Shown: in pieces, positions 8,841 to 16,505 of the stretch | Numbering within the stretch: position 1 is the first letter of the stretch | Layout: each line of letters begins with the position of its first letter | Translations under genes and position numbers: made by a program | Origin: a bacterium D16-50 | GTDB taxonomy: Bacteria > Bacillota > Clostridia > Lachnospirales > Lachnospiraceae | Reading direction: 5' to 3' | Assembly (NCBI GenBank): GCA_003612485.1 | Contig: RAZA01000008.1 | Span: 62,001 to 126,000, forward strand | Length of the DNA stretch: 64,000 bases | Notes under the pieces: model-generated | The model's input: only the letters and a program-made list of their open reading frames with translations | Database searches by the model: none | Told to the model about the DNA's origin: nothing

Positions 8841-9833
8841 GTGAACGAGAAGGCAGTTGAATTGTTGGGGCAGTATGAGATAGAGGTGCGGCATACCAAG
8901 AAAGGGCGGGGGGCCATTATATGCGATACCGATCAGGGCTGCCTGATCTTTAAGGAATATTCGGGGAGTCTGGAGAGAATCCAGCTGCAGAATCAGCTTT
9001 TAGGGAGGATAGCGCAGGACGGCCTTGTGAATGCGGAGAAGATCGTGCCCTCCGGAGAGAACAAGCTGCTGGTGAAGGATGCCGACGGCACGGGCTATGT
9101 GCTGAAGACCTGGAGAGAGGGAAGGGAATGCTGCATTCATGACAGGGATGAATGCAGGGAGGCGGTGAGGCTTCTGGCAAGACTCCATAAAAGCATGAGG
9201 CTGGACGCCCATACGTGGAACCTTCCGGAGGCGCTTTCTCCGGAGGGTGAGTACGACAGGCACAACAGGGAGCTGAGACGGGTGCGGAAATACCTGCAGC
9301 AGAAAGGCCAGAAAAGCTGGTTCGAGATCAGCCTGCGCAACCATTTCGATTTCTTTCTGGATCAGGCGTCGGCTGTTGCGGAAGAATGGAAGCGATACTG
9401 CGGACTTCCGGAGAAGGCAGCGGAGGGAGAGGCTGTGGCCTTTTGTCACGGCGACTATCAGTACCACAATATATTAAAGGACGGGGAAGGCTGGTTTGTG
9501 GCGGGCTTTGAAAAATGTCTCAGAGACAGTCCGGTGAGAGATCTGTGCCTGCTGCTGCGGAAGCTGCTGGAGAAGGGTAGCTGGTCCGTGTCGCTGGGAT
9601 CGGAGCTTCTGGAAGAATACCAGAAGGAATGCCCCCTTGACGCCAGAAGCTGGATAGATCTGTACTATAGGCTGGCGTACCCGGAGAAATTCTGGAAGAT
9701 CGTGAACTTTTATTATAATTCGGGGAAGGCATGGATACCGGGAAAGAATCAGGAGAAACTGGAGAGGGTCATCCAGCAGGAGAAGGATAAGCAGCATTTC
9801 CTGAACGAAGTGTTTCGGAGGGTGAGGCCGTGA
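8841..9833 (+). CDS. CotS-family spore-coat protein with aminoglycoside-phosphotransferase-like fold
   Basis: 330 residues, GTG start with GGGAGGGG upstream. The N-terminal lobe (CLIFKEYSG, YVLKTWREGREC) and the C-lobe Brenner motif FCHGDYQYHNIL place it in the CotS/YutH/YsxE kinase-like family, whose members associate with the spore coat of Bacillus and Clostridia. The expected metal-binding Asp after the Brenner loop (IDFD in active relatives) reads VAGFEK here. The phosphotransfer role is therefore doubtful and a structural or pseudokinase role is possible. It precedes a PEGA-domain gene by 33 bp, probably in the same transcript. The structured leader may restrict its translation. Confidence 0.8.
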   Translation: MNEKAVELLGQYEIEVRHTKKGRGAIICDTDQGCLIFKEYSGSLERIQLQNQLLGRIAQDGLVNAEKIVPSGENKLLVKDADGTGYVLKTWREGRECCIHDRDECREAVRLLARLHKSMRLDAHTWNLPEALSPEGEYDRHNRELRRVRKYLQQKGQKSWFEISLRNHFDFFLDQASAVAEEWKRYCGLPEKAAEGEAVAFCHGDYQYHNILKDGEGWFVAGFEKCLRDSPVRDLCLLLRKLLEKGSWSVSLGSELLEEYQKECPLDARSWIDLYYRLAYPEKFWKIVNFYYNSGKAWIPGKNQEKLERVIQQEKDKQHFLNEVFRRVRP

Positions 9834-9866
9834 CGGCTGCCCTCCCTAAAGAACAAAGAGGGATAT

Positions 9867-11240
9867 ATGGAAAAGAAAAGTACGCATTTGAGAAACTTCA
9901 TCTTGTTTCTGGCAGCAGCGGCTGCTCTGTCTCTGGGAGTCTGGCTTTTTTTCTTCGGCAGGGATAAGGACGGGAAGGACACGGAGCTTCCGGGGTCGGA
10001 CAGAGTCGATACGGGGTTCGTGGTCACGGGCCCCGACAGCTTCGACTCGGCGGATACGGCGATTTTGGTGGACAAGGACGAGAAGGAGGGAAAGGTCACC
10101 TTTCTGAATCTGGTTCTGGGAAAGAGGTACACTCTGACAATGGACGGCACCACCAGACTGTACGATAAGTATGGGGACGCGGTGGCCATAGGGCAGATAG
10201 AGGTAGGGGACATTGTGGATGTGACTTTTCTGAAATCAAGAAAACACCTGACAACTATGAAGCTGTCGGCTACGGCATGGGTCTACGGGAATGTGGAGCG
10301 CTATGAGATGGATTTCGTGCGGGGGGAAATGAGCATAGGCTCGGAGGTGTACAAGCTTACCTCCAATACTCAGTACGTGTCCGAGGGCAGGAGCATCGAG
10401 GCGATGGATCTGAATCCGGAGGATGTGCTGGAGGTTCAGGGCATCGACAAGCAGGTGCTTTCCGTGCGGGTGGAGAAGGGGCACGGGTATCTGCGGCTGA
10501 CAAATGACGAAAACTTCGTAGGTGGATGGATCGAGATAGGAAAGACAAAGATCCAGCGGATCACGGAGGACATGCTTCTGTTGGTGCCGGAGGGGAACTA
10601 TCAGGTGAGCATCAGCCATAGGGGAGGCGGCGGCACCAAAAGCGTTGCTATCCGGCGGGATGAGGAGACTACTCTGGACATCGGGGATCTGGAGATACCG
10701 GAGCCTCAGACGGGAATGGTGGTTTTTTCGCTGACGCCTCCGGACGCGGAGCTGTATGTGGACGGGGAGAAGGCGGAAGCCTCCACCCCCGTGGTTCTGG
10801 AATACGGCCTGCACCAGATCATCGTGAGAGCGGAGGGCTATCAGTCCATTACCCAATATATCCGCGTGGCCCAGGAGTCCGTAGGAATCAACGTGTCTCT
10901 GGATACGGTAGCGGGGGCGGAGGAACAGGAGAAGGATCAGGACGAGGACTCCTCTTCATCCTCGGAGGCGGACACCACCACGAATTACTACAAAGTATAT
11001 GTGGACGCGCCGGAGGGCGCAGAGGTGTATCTGGACGGCAATTACGTGGGGATCTCCCCCTGCAGCTTCAAGAAGGTGGCGGGAGTTCATGTGCTGATAC
11101 TTCGGAAATCAGGCTTTGAAACCAAGAGCGTCACGATACAGCTGGACGATTCGGATAAAGATATGTCTTACTCTTTTGCAGACCTGACGCCCCAGAAGCC
11201 CTCAGCCGGAACGGGAAGCGGAAACAGCTCGTCTAACTAG
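9867..11240 (+). CDS. Membrane-anchored PEGA-domain protein
   Basis: 457 residues. An N-terminal signal-anchor helix lies at about 11-28, and the rest is predicted extracytoplasmic. Residues about 45-240 are beta-rich with no recognised name. Two PEGA-type domains follow: about 285-345 (LTPPDAELYVDGEKAEASTP, YGLHQIIVRAEGYQ) and about 370-435 (VDAPEGAEVYLDGNYVGISP, GVHVLILRKSGFETK). PEGA domains are found in surface proteins and often occur near sporulation or cell-envelope genes; the partner is unknown. A Ser/Asp/Glu linker separates the two copies. It lies 33 bp behind the CotS-like gene, which suggests a shared spore or envelope function, but that is inference. Confidence 0.8.
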   Translation: MEKKSTHLRNFILFLAAAAALSLGVWLFFFGRDKDGKDTELPGSDRVDTGFVVTGPDSFDSADTAILVDKDEKEGKVTFLNLVLGKRYTLTMDGTTRLYDKYGDAVAIGQIEVGDIVDVTFLKSRKHLTTMKLSATAWVYGNVERYEMDFVRGEMSIGSEVYKLTSNTQYVSEGRSIEAMDLNPEDVLEVQGIDKQVLSVRVEKGHGYLRLTNDENFVGGWIEIGKTKIQRITEDMLLLVPEGNYQVSISHRGGGGTKSVAIRRDEETTLDIGDLEIPEPQTGMVVFSLTPPDAELYVDGEKAEASTPVVLEYGLHQIIVRAEGYQSITQYIRVAQESVGINVSLDTVAGAEEQEKDQDEDSSSSSEADTTTNYYKVYVDAPEGAEVYLDGNYVGISPCSFKKVAGVHVLILRKSGFETKSVTIQLDDSDKDMSYSFADLTPQKPSAGTGSGNSSSN

Positions 11241-11295
11241 GCCTTTGAGGGAGACGCAAAGAGGTCAGGAAGTTCATGTTTATGGGCAAAACCTC

Positions 11296-11324
11296 TTGAC
11301 AAATGCCGCAAAAATAGGTATATT
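11296..11324 (+). promoter_or_regulatory. Sigma-A-type promoter of the HU gene
   Basis: TTGACA (11296-11301), a 17-bp spacer and TATATT (11319-11324). Transcription would start near 11331, about 75 nt before the HU start codon, giving a modest leader with AGAGAGGAG as the ribosome site. Confidence 0.8.
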
Positions 11325-11405
11325 TATATTCGCTTCCATGAGGCAATTATGAAGCCATGTGAAATACTGAAATAAAAACTCAATTTAGGAAGAGAGGAGT
11401 TCGGA

Positions 11406-11681
11406 ATGAACAAGACAGAATTGATTGCGGCTGTAGCTGAACAGGCTGGTATTTCTAAAAAAGATGCGGAAAAGGCGCTGAAGGCGTTCACGGATGTTGT
11501 TGCTGAAGAACTGAAGAATGGCGGAAAGGTTCAGCTGGTCGGATTCGGAACCTTCGAGGTATCTGAGAGGGCAGAGAGAGAGGGAAGGAACCCTCAGACC
11601 AAGAAGACCATCACGATTCCTGCTTCCAAGGCACCCAAGTTCAAGGCAGGCAAGGCTTTGAAGGATATGGTGAACGAATAA
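11406..11681 (+). CDS. hup: HU-family histone-like DNA-binding protein
   Basis: 91 residues, the standard HU length. It begins [25 protein letters not shown], with the HU signature [20 protein letters not shown] and the DNA-embracing beta-arm [21 protein letters not shown]. The protein bends DNA and compacts the nucleoid as a dimer. It has its own strong promoter and heads the block that continues into the S4-domain gene and the yabP/yabQ/divIC genes, an order shared with many Firmicutes. The ATG follows AGAGAGGAGTTCGG. Confidence 0.97.
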   Translation: MNKTELIAAVAEQAGISKKDAEKALKAFTDVVAEELKNGGKVQLVGFGTFEVSERAEREGRNPQTKKTITIPASKAPKFKAGKALKDMVNE

Positions 11682-11862
11682 AGGCATGACGTGACGGCTT
11701 GCGCCCACAGCAGTGCGGGGAGCGGGCCATACTGATACCGGATAAGAGCCCGAGGGAGTGTCCGCATTTTTAAAGAGACGGATGCTTCGCCGGGCTTTTC
11801 ATATATATGGCAGCCGGCCCAAGCCGTGGATTGTACGGCTAAGACGGCGGAAGGGAGAAGCT

Positions 11863-12102
11863 ATGAGACTGGACAAATACCTGAAGGTATCCAGACTGAT
11901 CAAGCGCCGTACTGTGGCCAACGAGGCCTGTGACAGCGGCAGAGTGACCATTAACGACAGACCTGCCAAGGCGGGCACGGAGGTGAAGGTGGGGGATGTC
12001 ATCGCCATTTCCTTCGGCAATCGGGAAGTGAAGGTGGAAGTGCTGGACGTGCAGGAGACCATGCGCAAGGAGGAGGCCAAGGAGCTTTTTCGCTACTTAT
12101 AG
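11863..12102 (+). CDS. rqcP: Small S4-domain RNA-binding protein (RqcP/YabO family)
   Basis: 79 residues, nearly all of it an S4 fold: MRLDKYLKVSRLIKRRTVANE, then GRVTINDRPAKAG and VGDVIAISFGNREVKVEV. In B. subtilis the gene at this position (yabO) encodes RqcP, which helps RqcH add alanine tails to stalled nascent chains on 50S subunits. The start at 11863 was chosen over an in-frame codon at 11758 because the family begins at MRLDKYL and AAGGGAGAAG lies just upstream. The neighbours (hup before, yabP after) match the conserved order. Confidence 0.9.
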   Translation: MRLDKYLKVSRLIKRRTVANEACDSGRVTINDRPAKAGTEVKVGDVIAISFGNREVKVEVLDVQETMRKEEAKELFRYL

Positions 12103-12270
12103 AAATGGCCGAGGGTTCTTTTTTCCGGGTTTTCTTCATATATATTTTCATAGCCCCCCAAAAGGGCGCAGGATGTGAGCGCGGGTCTTTTGCAGGCAGG
12201 CGCAAAAGGCGGCGGGGCATTGCCGCAGCGGCGGCATGAGGGAATGAGGAAAATCGGGAGGGCCATGGAT

Positions 12271-12558
12271 ATGGAAGAGCTGAGTGGAAGCGGCCGCATA
12301 CATAAGGTCATGATGACGAACCGGAGAAGCTGCGCCATCAACGGAGTGAACGACGTGCTTTCCTTCGATGTACATGAGATACTGCTGGAGACGGAGCAGG
12401 GAATGCTGATGATAAAGGGGGAGGAACTGCATGTCAGCAGGCTGACTCTGGAAAAGGGAGAGGTGGACATAGACGGCAGGATTGACAGCTTCACCTATTC
12501 CGATGTAGCGGGGCCGGGCCGCAAAAACGAATCCTTACTGACGAGACTGTTCAGGTGA
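12271..12558 (+). CDS. yabP: Sporulation protein YabP
   Basis: 95 residues from the chosen ATG at 12271, which has GGGAGGG 8 nt upstream. An ATG two codons earlier is an alternative. Recognisable features are HKVMMTNRRSCAINGVNDV, SFDVHEILLETEQGMLMIKG and a C-terminal GEVDIDGRIDSFTYSD. YabP and YabQ are required for spore cortex formation in B. subtilis and are made in the mother cell. The gene overlaps nothing and is 4 bp ahead of yabQ, so the two are surely co-transcribed. Confidence 0.9.
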   Translation: MEELSGSGRIHKVMMTNRRSCAINGVNDVLSFDVHEILLETEQGMLMIKGEELHVSRLTLEKGEVDIDGRIDSFTYSDVAGPGRKNESLLTRLFR

Positions 12559-12562
12559 GCCT

Positions 12563-13048
12563 ATGGTAAGCGAGAATGAGTTCCTTCTGCATTCCCTGCT
12601 CATGGGCGTCTTCGTGACCTTTGTGTATGACCTGCTGAGGATATTTCGGCGGGTGGTACGCCATGGCTCCTTTCTGGTTTCGCTGGAGGATCTGGGGTTT
12701 TGGATTTATTGCGGGTCAGAGGTTTTTCTGCTGATGTATCATGAGAGCAACGGCACGCTGAGATGGTTTTCCGTGATCGGCGCTATGACGGGGATTATTG
12801 CGTATAAAAAGCTGGTAAGTCCCCTGCTGGTGAAATATGTTTCCATGGCTTTGACAAAGGTGCTGGGACTTTTGCGCAAGGCGCTGGAATGGCTCTGCAG
12901 ACCTCTGAAGCGTTTGGGGGCCAGAGCCGGAAGAGGCTGCCGCAGGGCAGGTCAGGGAATGCGGCGCAGAACGGGCAGATGGAGAAGAGCCATAAAAAAC
13001 AGATTGACGGTTTCCAGAAAAATGTTTAGAATAAGTTTGAAGAAATGA
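12563..13048 (+). CDS. yabQ: Spore cortex protein YabQ
   Basis: 161 residues, polytopic membrane protein. Predicted helices lie at about 8-26, 45-62 and 66-86 (LLHSLLMGVFVTFVYDLLRI, LGFWIYCGSEVFLLMY, RWFSVIGAMTGIIAYKKLV). A long basic tail rich in Arg and Lys (about 105-161) follows. In B. subtilis YabQ sits in the outer forespore membrane and is needed for cortex synthesis. It lies between yabP and divIC as in other Firmicutes. It has no strong ribosome site of its own and probably depends on coupling to yabP. Confidence 0.9.
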   Translation: MVSENEFLLHSLLMGVFVTFVYDLLRIFRRVVRHGSFLVSLEDLGFWIYCGSEVFLLMYHESNGTLRWFSVIGAMTGIIAYKKLVSPLLVKYVSMALTKVLGLLRKALEWLCRPLKRLGARAGRGCRRAGQGMRRRTGRWRRAIKNRLTVSRKMFRISLKK

Positions 13049-13110
13049 ATTGCGGCTAATGACTTCGGGAGCTGAGGGATAGGATATCTAAAGTGGAAGA
13101 GGAGGTGCCT

Positions 13111-13425
13111 ATGGCGAGACGGCGCAGAGTGGCATACAGAAAAAGGGCTCAGAATCGGCTGGGCATGTTTCTGGTTTCGCTGGTGGTGGTGCTGATCATG
13201 ATTTCAGTGGCCATAAAGGGCGTGGAGCTGCGTCAGAAGGTGGACGCCAAGGCGGCGGAGATAGAGCGTCTGGAGGCTCAGATCGAGGATCAGCGGAAGC
13301 GGAGCGAGGAGATAGAACGCTTTGGGAAGGAGACCCAGACCAAGGGGTACATTGAAAACATAGCCAGAGAAAAGCTGGGACTGGTCTATGAGGGTGAGAT
13401 TCTTTTTAAACAGAATGAAAAATAG
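13111..13425 (+). CDS. divIC: Septum formation initiator DivIC/FtsB family
   Basis: 104 residues. A basic cytoplasmic start (MARRRRVAYRKRAQNRLGM) is followed by one transmembrane helix at about 18-36 and a leucine-zipper coiled coil at about 42-80 (RQKVDAKAAEIERLEAQIED). The DivIC/FtsB terminal motif is YIENIAREKLGLVYEGEILF. It acts with FtsL and DivIB in the divisome. The ATG at 13111 follows GAGGAGGTG; a GTG at 13093 would start upstream of that site and is less likely. A Rho-independent terminator directly follows. Confidence 0.95.
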   Translation: MARRRRVAYRKRAQNRLGMFLVSLVVVLIMISVAIKGVELRQKVDAKAAEIERLEAQIEDQRKRSEEIERFGKETQTKGYIENIAREKLGLVYEGEILFKQNEK

Positions 13426-13428
13426 CAG

Positions 13429-13458
13429 GCAGGGGTGAAAAGAGCCCCTGCTTTTTTT
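13429..13458 (+). terminator. Rho-independent terminator after divIC
   Basis: GCAGGGG (13429-13435) pairs with CCCCTGC (13445-13451) around a 9-nt loop and runs straight into seven T residues. It closes the hup-divIC block. Confidence 0.9.
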
Positions 13459-13524
13459 GTCGCAAAACTTTAAGGACTTGAAGGTGCGTTTTTGACAAAA
13501 AAACAAAATAGCGGTTTTTATAAT
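13459..13524 (+). promoter_or_regulatory. spoIIE promoter with 21-bp spacer and Spo0A-box-like sites
   Basis: TTGACA (13492-13497) and TATAAT (13519-13524) are both perfect consensus but are 21 bp apart. The Spo0A-activated spoIIE promoter of B. subtilis is known for the same unusual spacing. A Spo0A-box-like TGTCGCA lies at 13459-13465. The bottom strand over the -35 region reads TTTGTCAAA, also one base from the box. Spo0A control is inferred from these sites and from the gene downstream. Confidence 0.6.
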
Positions 13525-13530
13525 GTACCC

Positions 13531-13662
13531 ATGATCATAGGGTTCGCGAAGCGGTTCCTATGATATATCTACGATCATAGGGTTCGCGAAGCGGTTCCTA
13601 TGATGTACCTACGACCACAAGGGCCGCGAAGCGGTTCTTGTGGTATACCTACGACCATAGCG
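13531..13662 (+). repeat. Tandem 40-bp hairpin repeat array in front of spoIIE
   Basis: Three full units at 13531-13570, 13571-13610 and 13611-13650 are followed by a partial fourth to about 13662. Each holds an 8-bp stem, an invariant CGC-GAA-GCG inner hairpin and the closing arm. The arms are ATCATAGG/CCTATGAT in units 1 and 2 and ACCACAAG/CTTGTGGT in unit 3, so both arms changed together and pairing was kept. The -10 box of the promoter abuts the array, so all units would be transcribed in the spoIIE leader. Confidence 0.9.
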
Positions 13663-13680
13663 AAAAGGGGTGTATCTGGA

Positions 13681-14859
13681 ATGATCAGAAGCAAGGAACG
13701 GGACAAGGAATTACGGACGGCTCAGGTGTCGGATCTGTGCAGGCGCAGGCTGCTGGGCTATGCGGACAGCTTTTCCGAACTGGCCAAGAGCTTTGACCGG
13801 CAGTTTGAGGCGGTCAGAAAGGATCGGGAGACGGTTCTGACGCAGAGGAGGCTTTGGGAGGATAGGCAGGTGATCAGCGGACATCTGAACGAGATGGCCA
13901 AGATCATGACGGAGGCGGCCTGCGAAGTGCTTGTGTTTCAGCCTATGGAGAGCAGGCGCAGGAAGCTGCTGACGCAGGCGCTTGCCGAGGAAGGAATTCA
14001 GGTGGACGGGCCGTGTTATGTGCCCAGAGAAAACGGCAGGCGGGCTATCGTCCTGACCATGAGCACCCACAGAGGCTCCAAGGTGTCCGTGGACGAAGCG
14101 GCGGATATGATATCCGTGCTGCTTGACAAGAGGATGCAGCCTTCCGTCACCAGCCCTTATGTGGTGGAGGCGGAGCCCCAGAGCTTTCTTCTGGAGGAGG
14201 AGACGGGCTTTGTGGTGCTTACGGGCTTTTCCAAGGCGGTGAAGGAAGATGAGGCTGTATCCGGGGACAATTATGCGGTGCTGGAGACGGAGAAGGGGAG
14301 GATGACAGTGATGCTCTCGGACGGCACCGGCTCGGGAGAGACTGCAGGCAGGGACAGCGGCAGCGTGCTGGATCTCATGGAAAAGATGCTGGAGGCGGGG
14401 TATGGCACGGATACGGCCATCAACATGGTAAACACGGCCTTGTTTGCCGTGGGGGAGGACGGCAACCATCCCACCTTGGATATCTGCGACATCGATTTAT
14501 ACGAAGGGAACTGCCAGCTGAGAAAGGTGGGGGGAGCGGTGACATTTCTCAAGAGAGGCGTAGAGGTGGAGGCTCTGGCCACGGGGAATCTTCCTCTGGG
14601 GGTCTTCGGGCAGCTGGAGATTCAGCCTATCTGCAGAAAGCTGCAGGACGGAGACTATCTAGTCATGGTGTCGGACGGGGTGGTGGACGCCTTTGGAGAG
14701 GATTCCTGTGAGAAGGACATGGCTTCCGCCATCTCCGGGATTCAGGACAGAAATCCGGGAGAGATTGCAGAAAGGCTGCTGCGCATGGCCTTGTGCGCCA
14801 GCGGCGGACGGGTTCGGGACGACATGACCATAGGGGTGATCGGCATTTGGAAGACATAA
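13681..14859 (+). CDS. spoIIE: SpoIIE-type PP2C phosphatase lacking the membrane domain
   Basis: 392 residues. In sporulation SpoIIE dephosphorylates SpoIIAA to release sigma-F in the forespore. The C-terminal PP2C domain (about 190-392) is complete: SGDNYAVL, LSDGTGSGE with Asp214, YLVMVSDGVVDAF, and RDDMTIGVIGIW with Asp380/381. The N-terminal 190 residues match the regulatory linker (RQFEAVRKDRE, EVLVFQPMESRRRKLL). The roughly ten-helix membrane region of B. subtilis SpoIIE (827 residues) is absent, and only a 222-bp gap with the terminator, promoter and hairpin array precedes the gene. The ATG at 13681 has AAGGGG 10 nt upstream. An in-frame codon at 13600 would translate the repeat array and is rejected. 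Position before tilS-hpt-ftsH confirms identity. Confidence 0.88.
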   Translation: MIRSKERDKELRTAQVSDLCRRRLLGYADSFSELAKSFDRQFEAVRKDRETVLTQRRLWEDRQVISGHLNEMAKIMTEAACEVLVFQPMESRRRKLLTQALAEEGIQVDGPCYVPRENGRRAIVLTMSTHRGSKVSVDEAADMISVLLDKRMQPSVTSPYVVEAEPQSFLLEEETGFVVLTGFSKAVKEDEAVSGDNYAVLETEKGRMTVMLSDGTGSGETAGRDSGSVLDLMEKMLEAGYGTDTAINMVNTALFAVGEDGNHPTLDICDIDLYEGNCQLRKVGGAVTFLKRGVEVEALATGNLPLGVFGQLEIQPICRKLQDGDYLVMVSDGVVDAFGEDSCEKDMASAISGIQDRNPGEIAERLLRMALCASGGRVRDDMTIGVIGIWKT

Positions 14860-14885
14860 AAAAGTCAAAGGCCTATTTGACTTTT
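14860..14885 (+). terminator. AT-rich hairpin after spoIIE, possible weak terminator
   Basis: AAAAGTCAAA (14860-14869) pairs with TTTGACTTTT (14876-14885) around a 6-nt loop, one base after the stop codon. The stem is AT-rich and is followed by GCGGGG, so termination is doubtful. The right arm contains a TTGACT that, with TATAAG at 14898-14903, could form a short-spaced promoter for tilS. Confidence 0.4.
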
Positions 14886-14972
14886 GCGGGGTTATGATAT
14901 AAGATACCTATAAAGACGAAAAAAGCGCCGGTGCGCGGAAGGCAAAGAGGACAAGCCGGTCATAGGGGTATC

Positions 14973-16505
14973 GTGGAAAAGACGGAACAGAAGGTATTCT
15001 CCTACATAGAGGAGCATCATATGATCGCTTCCGGCGATAGGATCGTGGCGGGAGTATCCGGAGGGGCGGATTCGCTCTGCCTTCTGTTTTTGCTGCTGAA
15101 ATACGCCCGGAGGGTTCCCTTTAGGCTGTGTGTGGTTCATGTAGACCATGGCATCCGTCAGGATGCGGAGGAGGATGCCCGGTATGTGGAGGAGCTGTGT
15201 GCCGGGGAAGGGATTCCCTTTATTCTCAGAAAGGCGGATGTGCCGGCGTTTGCAAAGGCGGAAAAATGCTCGGAGGAGGACGCGGGCAGGCGGATCCGCT
15301 ACGAGGCCTTCCGGGAAGCGGCAGAGGGTATGGGAGGCGCAAAGATCGCCGTGGCCCACAACAGCAACGACAATGCGGAGACCATGCTGTTTCATCTGTT
15401 CAGGGGCAGCGGGCTTAAAGGCTTGTGCGGAATCGCTCCCGTGCGGGAGGGCGTCATCCGGCCCATTTTATGTCTGGACCGCAGGGAGGCGGAGGCGTAT
15501 CTGGAGGAAAGGGGAATAGTCTGGCGCACAGACAGCACCAACGACGGAGACGACTACAGCAGGAACCGAATCCGCCACCATATACTGCCCTATGCGGAGA
15601 GCAAGCTGTTTCCGGGCGCTGTGGAGCGTATGCTTAGAACCGCGGAGATGCTTCAGGAGACGGAAGCGTATCTGGAGCAGCAGACCAGAGAAGCCCTTGA
15701 GACATGCCGGACAAAAACGCCTTGGAGGGAAGGCTCTTTCCGGAGGGAGCCGGGAGAAGAGGCGCTGGAGGTGGAAGCTTTCTTAAGGCTCCATCCCGCT
15801 TTGCGCAGAAGGGTGCTGCACATGCTGCTCAAGGGTCTTTCCCCCACGGGAAAAGATATCGGTCAGGCTCATGTGGGGGATGCGCTGGGCCTTTTTCTTC
15901 AGCAGGGAAACAGGACAGTGGATCTGCCCTTCGGCATCATCGTCAGGCGTCAGTACGGCAAGGTTGTGCTGGAGCGCCGCAGGGATCCGGCAGAGAAAGG
16001 TGCAGAGCGAGACGCCGGGGCGCGCATGAAGGATCATGGGGCGTGGGAGGCCGGCCCGGTGCGCCTCCCTGAGGAAAATTCCGGGGATTTTTCTGTTTAC
16101 GATCTGGGAAACCTGGGAAAAATAGAATTTACGGCGTTTTCGGCAGAAAAAAGCGGGGAAGTACCTAAAAATCAGTATACGAAATGGTTTGATTATGATA
16201 AAATTGAGGAATCGCCGGTGCTTCGGATCAGACAAAAGGGTGACTACATGACCATAGCTGACGGCAGGGGAGGCATGCGCCATAAATCCCTGCAGGACTA
16301 TATGGTCACGGAAAAGATACCCAGACAGCTGCGGAACATGATGCCTCTGCTGGCGTCAGGGAATCATGTGATATGGCTCATAGGCCGGAGAATCAGCGAA
16401 GCTTTCAAGGTGGATGGGAATACAAAGCGGATTCTGCAGGCAAGGCTGTTGGGAGAAGGGGACAGGGACTGCAGGGGCAGTGAAACGGAGGAGAAAAATG
16501 TCTGA
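14973..16505 (+). CDS. tilS: tRNA(Ile)-lysidine synthase TilS
   Basis: 510 residues from the GTG at 14973, which has AGGGGTATC upstream; a GTG at 14931 is an alternative. The ATP PP-loop is SGGADS at residues 29-34. Downstream are VVHVDHGIRQDAEEDA, VAHNSNDNAETMLFHLFRGSG and WRTDSTNDGDDYSRNRIRHHILP, all TilS signatures. The C-terminal substrate-recognition domain includes LRIRQKGDYM and RRISEAFKVD. TilS converts the CAU anticodon wobble C of tRNA-Ile to lysidine, an essential step. Its stop codon overlaps the start of hpt by 8 bp, so the two are translationally coupled. Confidence 0.95.
   Translation: MEKTEQKVFSYIEEHHMIASGDRIVAGVSGGADSLCLLFLLLKYARRVPFRLCVVHVDHGIRQDAEEDARYVEELCAGEGIPFILRKADVPAFAKAEKCSEEDAGRRIRYEAFREAAEGMGGAKIAVAHNSNDNAETMLFHLFRGSGLKGLCGIAPVREGVIRPILCLDRREAEAYLEERGIVWRTDSTNDGDDYSRNRIRHHILPYAESKLFPGAVERMLRTAEMLQETEAYLEQQTREALETCRTKTPWREGSFRREPGEEALEVEAFLRLHPALRRRVLHMLLKGLSPTGKDIGQAHVGDALGLFLQQGNRTVDLPFGIIVRRQYGKVVLERRRDPAEKGAERDAGARMKDHGAWEAGPVRLPEENSGDFSVYDLGNLGKIEFTAFSAEKSGEVPKNQYTKWFDYDKIEESPVLRIRQKGDYMTIADGRGGMRHKSLQDYMVTEKIPRQLRNMMPLLASGNHVIWLIGRRISEAFKVDGNTKRILQARLLGEGDRDCRGSETEEKNV

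Noticed and set aside
11681..11862. Upstream start at 11758 for the S4-domain gene, and a large-loop hairpin AGCCCG/CGGGCT as HU terminator
   Set aside because: Family members start at MRLDKYL with a good site at 11863. The hairpin has a very long loop and a poor T-tail, so it is not reported as a feature.
13531..13662. Possible CRISPR array
   Set aside because: The units are contiguous with no unique spacers, the whole unit is conserved and palindromic, and no cas genes are present.
13600..13680. Upstream in-frame start for spoIIE
   Set aside because: It would translate the hairpin array into 27 residues, has no ribosome site, and homologous sequence begins only after 13681.
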